From Pseudomonadota bacterium (GTDB taxonomy: Bacteria; Pseudomonadota; Gammaproteobacteria; Pseudomonadales; Pseudomonadaceae), in the NCBI GenBank assembly GCA_023388335.1, contig JAEWGL010000108.1, positions 1 through 28,974 of the forward strand: 28,974 nt of DNA, in the 5' to 3' direction. The position numbers were made by a program, and so were the translations under genes. The notes beneath the pieces are model-generated. The model had not been told where the DNA came from. It did no database searches and worked only from the letters and a program-made list of their open reading frames with translations. Below, piece after piece: positions 24,981 to 28,974 of the stretch (positions are counted from its first letter, which is position 1; every line of letters starts with the position of its first letter).

Positions 24981-25596
24981 GCAACAGGCTGTCGTGCTCG
25001 GCGCCAGCCTCGTGGCGTTCCTGCCGGGGATGCCCCAGCAGCAGCGTGACTCGGTAAAGCTGGCCCTGGCCCTGGCCGAACGTGCCACGCGCAGCGCGTT
25101 CGATGAGGGTATGGTCAAGGACTGGCTGAGCTATTACCGCAACCAGCTGAGGTTCTATGGCTGGGATGCGGTGCCGCCGCAAGAAGCGCACTGGCCGAGC
25201 GTCGAACGGCCAGCGATCGTGGACCGGGCGTTGAGCACCATCGCGGCAAAGTCCAATGATCGCTTCGCCGAAGCCACGGGCGTGGCACTGCAACGCCTGA
25301 CCGCCGATGCCGATACGTTGCTGCAGTTCGAGGGCTACGCCCGTACCCACGGGCATTTCCAGTTGCTGCCATGCGCGTCGTCCAGCGCCACCCGCGTGGA
25401 CATGGTGATTTATCACGAGACCGGCTCAAGGTCGTTGTTCACGGCGGGCTTCCTGTCGCGGGACCAGCGCGCGCAGAACGTGCGGGCCGAACTGGTGCGT
25501 TTCAATACGCTGTTGTTCGACCAGCAGCACCGGCCAAGGGTGCAGAAGACCCTGCTGGAGGTGGCGTTGCGCAACCTGACCGAGTATGACCTCTAG
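24973..25596 (+). CDS. Uncharacterised protein, paralogue 3 of 3
   Basis: This 207-residue protein of unknown function is the shortest of the set. The shared block is AVVLGASLVAFLPGMPQQQ, a DSVKLALALAERATR helix and W51-x3-Y55-x7-G63-W64. The C-terminal half (RVDMVIYHETGSRSLFTAGF, then VRFNTLLFDQQ, then LTEYDL) aligns with ILSFNKTLYDR and LEYDI of paralogue 1. No signal peptide, TM segment or catalytic motif is recognised. The ATG at 24973 lies inside paralogue 2 (8-base overlap) with AAGGAG 6 bases upstream, a strong coupled start. It converges on retS, 34 bases away. Confidence 0.85.
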   Translation: MDKQQAVVLGASLVAFLPGMPQQQRDSVKLALALAERATRSAFDEGMVKDWLSYYRNQLRFYGWDAVPPQEAHWPSVERPAIVDRALSTIAAKSNDRFAEATGVALQRLTADADTLLQFEGYARTHGHFQLLPCASSSATRVDMVIYHETGSRSLFTAGFLSRDQRAQNVRAELVRFNTLLFDQQHRPRVQKTLLEVALRNLTEYDL

Positions 25597-25630
25597 GGCT
25601 GCGGCGTTCGATCTCAAGAACGACTCAATA

Positions 25631-28390
<2,760 letters not shown>

Positions 28391-28480
28391 GGCGAAATCC
28401 CTTCTTAGCTAAGTGCCGAGTGGTAACTATGCGCGGCGCGGCAAGGCGAAGGCAAGGCCCGGGCCTGGCCCTGTCGGCGA

Positions 28481-28517
28481 CCGAAAGCCGTGCGCACCGG
28501 GCAACACGGCTTTTCGG
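28481..28517 (-). terminator. Terminator after purD
   Basis: CCGAAAGCCGTG (28481-28492) and CACGGCTTTTCGG (28505-28517) form a 12-base-pair stem with one extra T bulged and a 12-base loop, 8 bases after the purD stop. A and T runs lie within the stem, so it could work in either direction. It separates purD from the retS promoter. Confidence 0.7.
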
Positions 28518-28524
28518 GGCACGC

Positions 28525-28974
28525 TTACTGCTGGTGTTCTCCGCGCTCGCGAGCAATGGCGCGATAGCCGATGTCGGTGCGGTAGAAGCTGGCGTCCCAA
28601 CTGACCTGCTCGGCCAGGCGGTAGGCCTGCTGCTGCGCCGCCTCGACGGTATCGCCCAGGGCAGTGGCACAGAGCACACGGCCGCCATTGGCAACCACGT
28701 GGCCATCCTTGAGCGCGGTACCGGCATGGAATACCTTGCCGGGCAGCTGGGCGGCGGCATCCAGACCGTTGATCGCCGCGCCTTTGCTGTAGTCGCCGGG
28801 GTAGCCACCGGCGGCCAGGACTACGCCCAGGCTCGGTTGTGGGTTCCACTGCGCCTCGACCTTGTCCAGGGCCTTGGCGAAAGCCGCCTCGATCAACAGG
28901 ACCAGGCTCGACTCCAGGCGCAGCATGACTGGCTGGGTTTCCGGATCGCCGAAGCGGCAGTTGAACTCAATCAC
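28525..28974 (-). CDS. purD: Phosphoribosylamine-glycine ligase PurD, C-terminal part
   Basis: Only the last 149 residues lie in the window; the 5' part is beyond the right edge. PurD joins glycine to phosphoribosylamine with ATP in purine synthesis. The fragment opens with VIEFNCRFGDPETQ, the ATP-grasp metal-binding segment of PurD, then shows SLGVVLAAGGYPGDYSKG and ends with YRTDIGYRAIARER. The first GTG here is an internal valine codon, not a start. The TAA stop at 28525 is followed by a terminator. Confidence 0.96.
   Translation of the reverse strand: MIEFNCRFGDPETQPVMLRLESSLVLLIEAAFAKALDKVEAQWNPQPSLGVVLAAGGYPGDYSKGAAINGLDAAAQLPGKVFHAGTALKDGHVVANGGRVLCATALGDTVEAAQQQAYRLAEQVSWDASFYRTDIGYRAIARERGEHQQ

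Overview
The window is a GC-rich stretch of gammaproteobacterial chromosome, most likely from a Pseudomonas of the P. putida group. The reasons are a RetS-type hybrid kinase beside purD, an OprC-type copper receptor cluster, a five-gene urea ABC transporter, a CobG-dependent cobalamin cluster with CbiD, and 'GCGGGTTTACCCGC' REP elements between genes. I see no phage genes, transposase, CRISPR array, tRNA or rRNA. No gap between genes exceeds about 230 bases.

Layout. Positions 1-2761 hold a short Hsp70-like protein (minus strand) divergent from cbpA-cbpM (DnaJ-like co-chaperone and its modulator, plus strand); a sigma-32-like heat-shock promoter lies before cbpA. Positions 2773-9039 (minus strand) are urtABCDE, with a GNAT acetyltransferase 32 bases after urtE. 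A good sigma-54 promoter match precedes urtA, as expected for nitrogen control, and a three-unit REP cluster separates urtA from urtB. Positions 9222-10637 hold a cycA-type amino-acid permease. Positions 10840-15770 (minus strand) are a copper-uptake operon: DUF2946, PCuAC chaperone, DUF2946, OprC receptor with all four known copper ligands, and a PepSY membrane protein.

Positions 15929-23434 are a divergent cobalamin cluster: cobL-cbiD-cobK on minus and cobG-cobH-cobI-cobJ on plus, with overlapping stops and starts throughout. It mixes aerobic (CobG, CobK) and anaerobic-type (CbiD, CbiG domain fused to CobJ) enzymes. A strong hairpin follows cobJ.

Positions 23534-25596 hold three consecutive plus-strand genes that I do not recognise by function. 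They share a fold signature (W-x3-[FY]-x7-G-W plus an N-terminal block and a C-terminal D-[IL] ending) and so are diverged paralogues. The first carries a glycine/alanine-rich amphipathic segment and is fenced by hairpins on both sides. This triplet, set between well-conserved genes, is the best candidate for an undescribed system. Positions 25631-28974 hold retS and the 3' part of purD (cut by the window edge), separated by a terminator.
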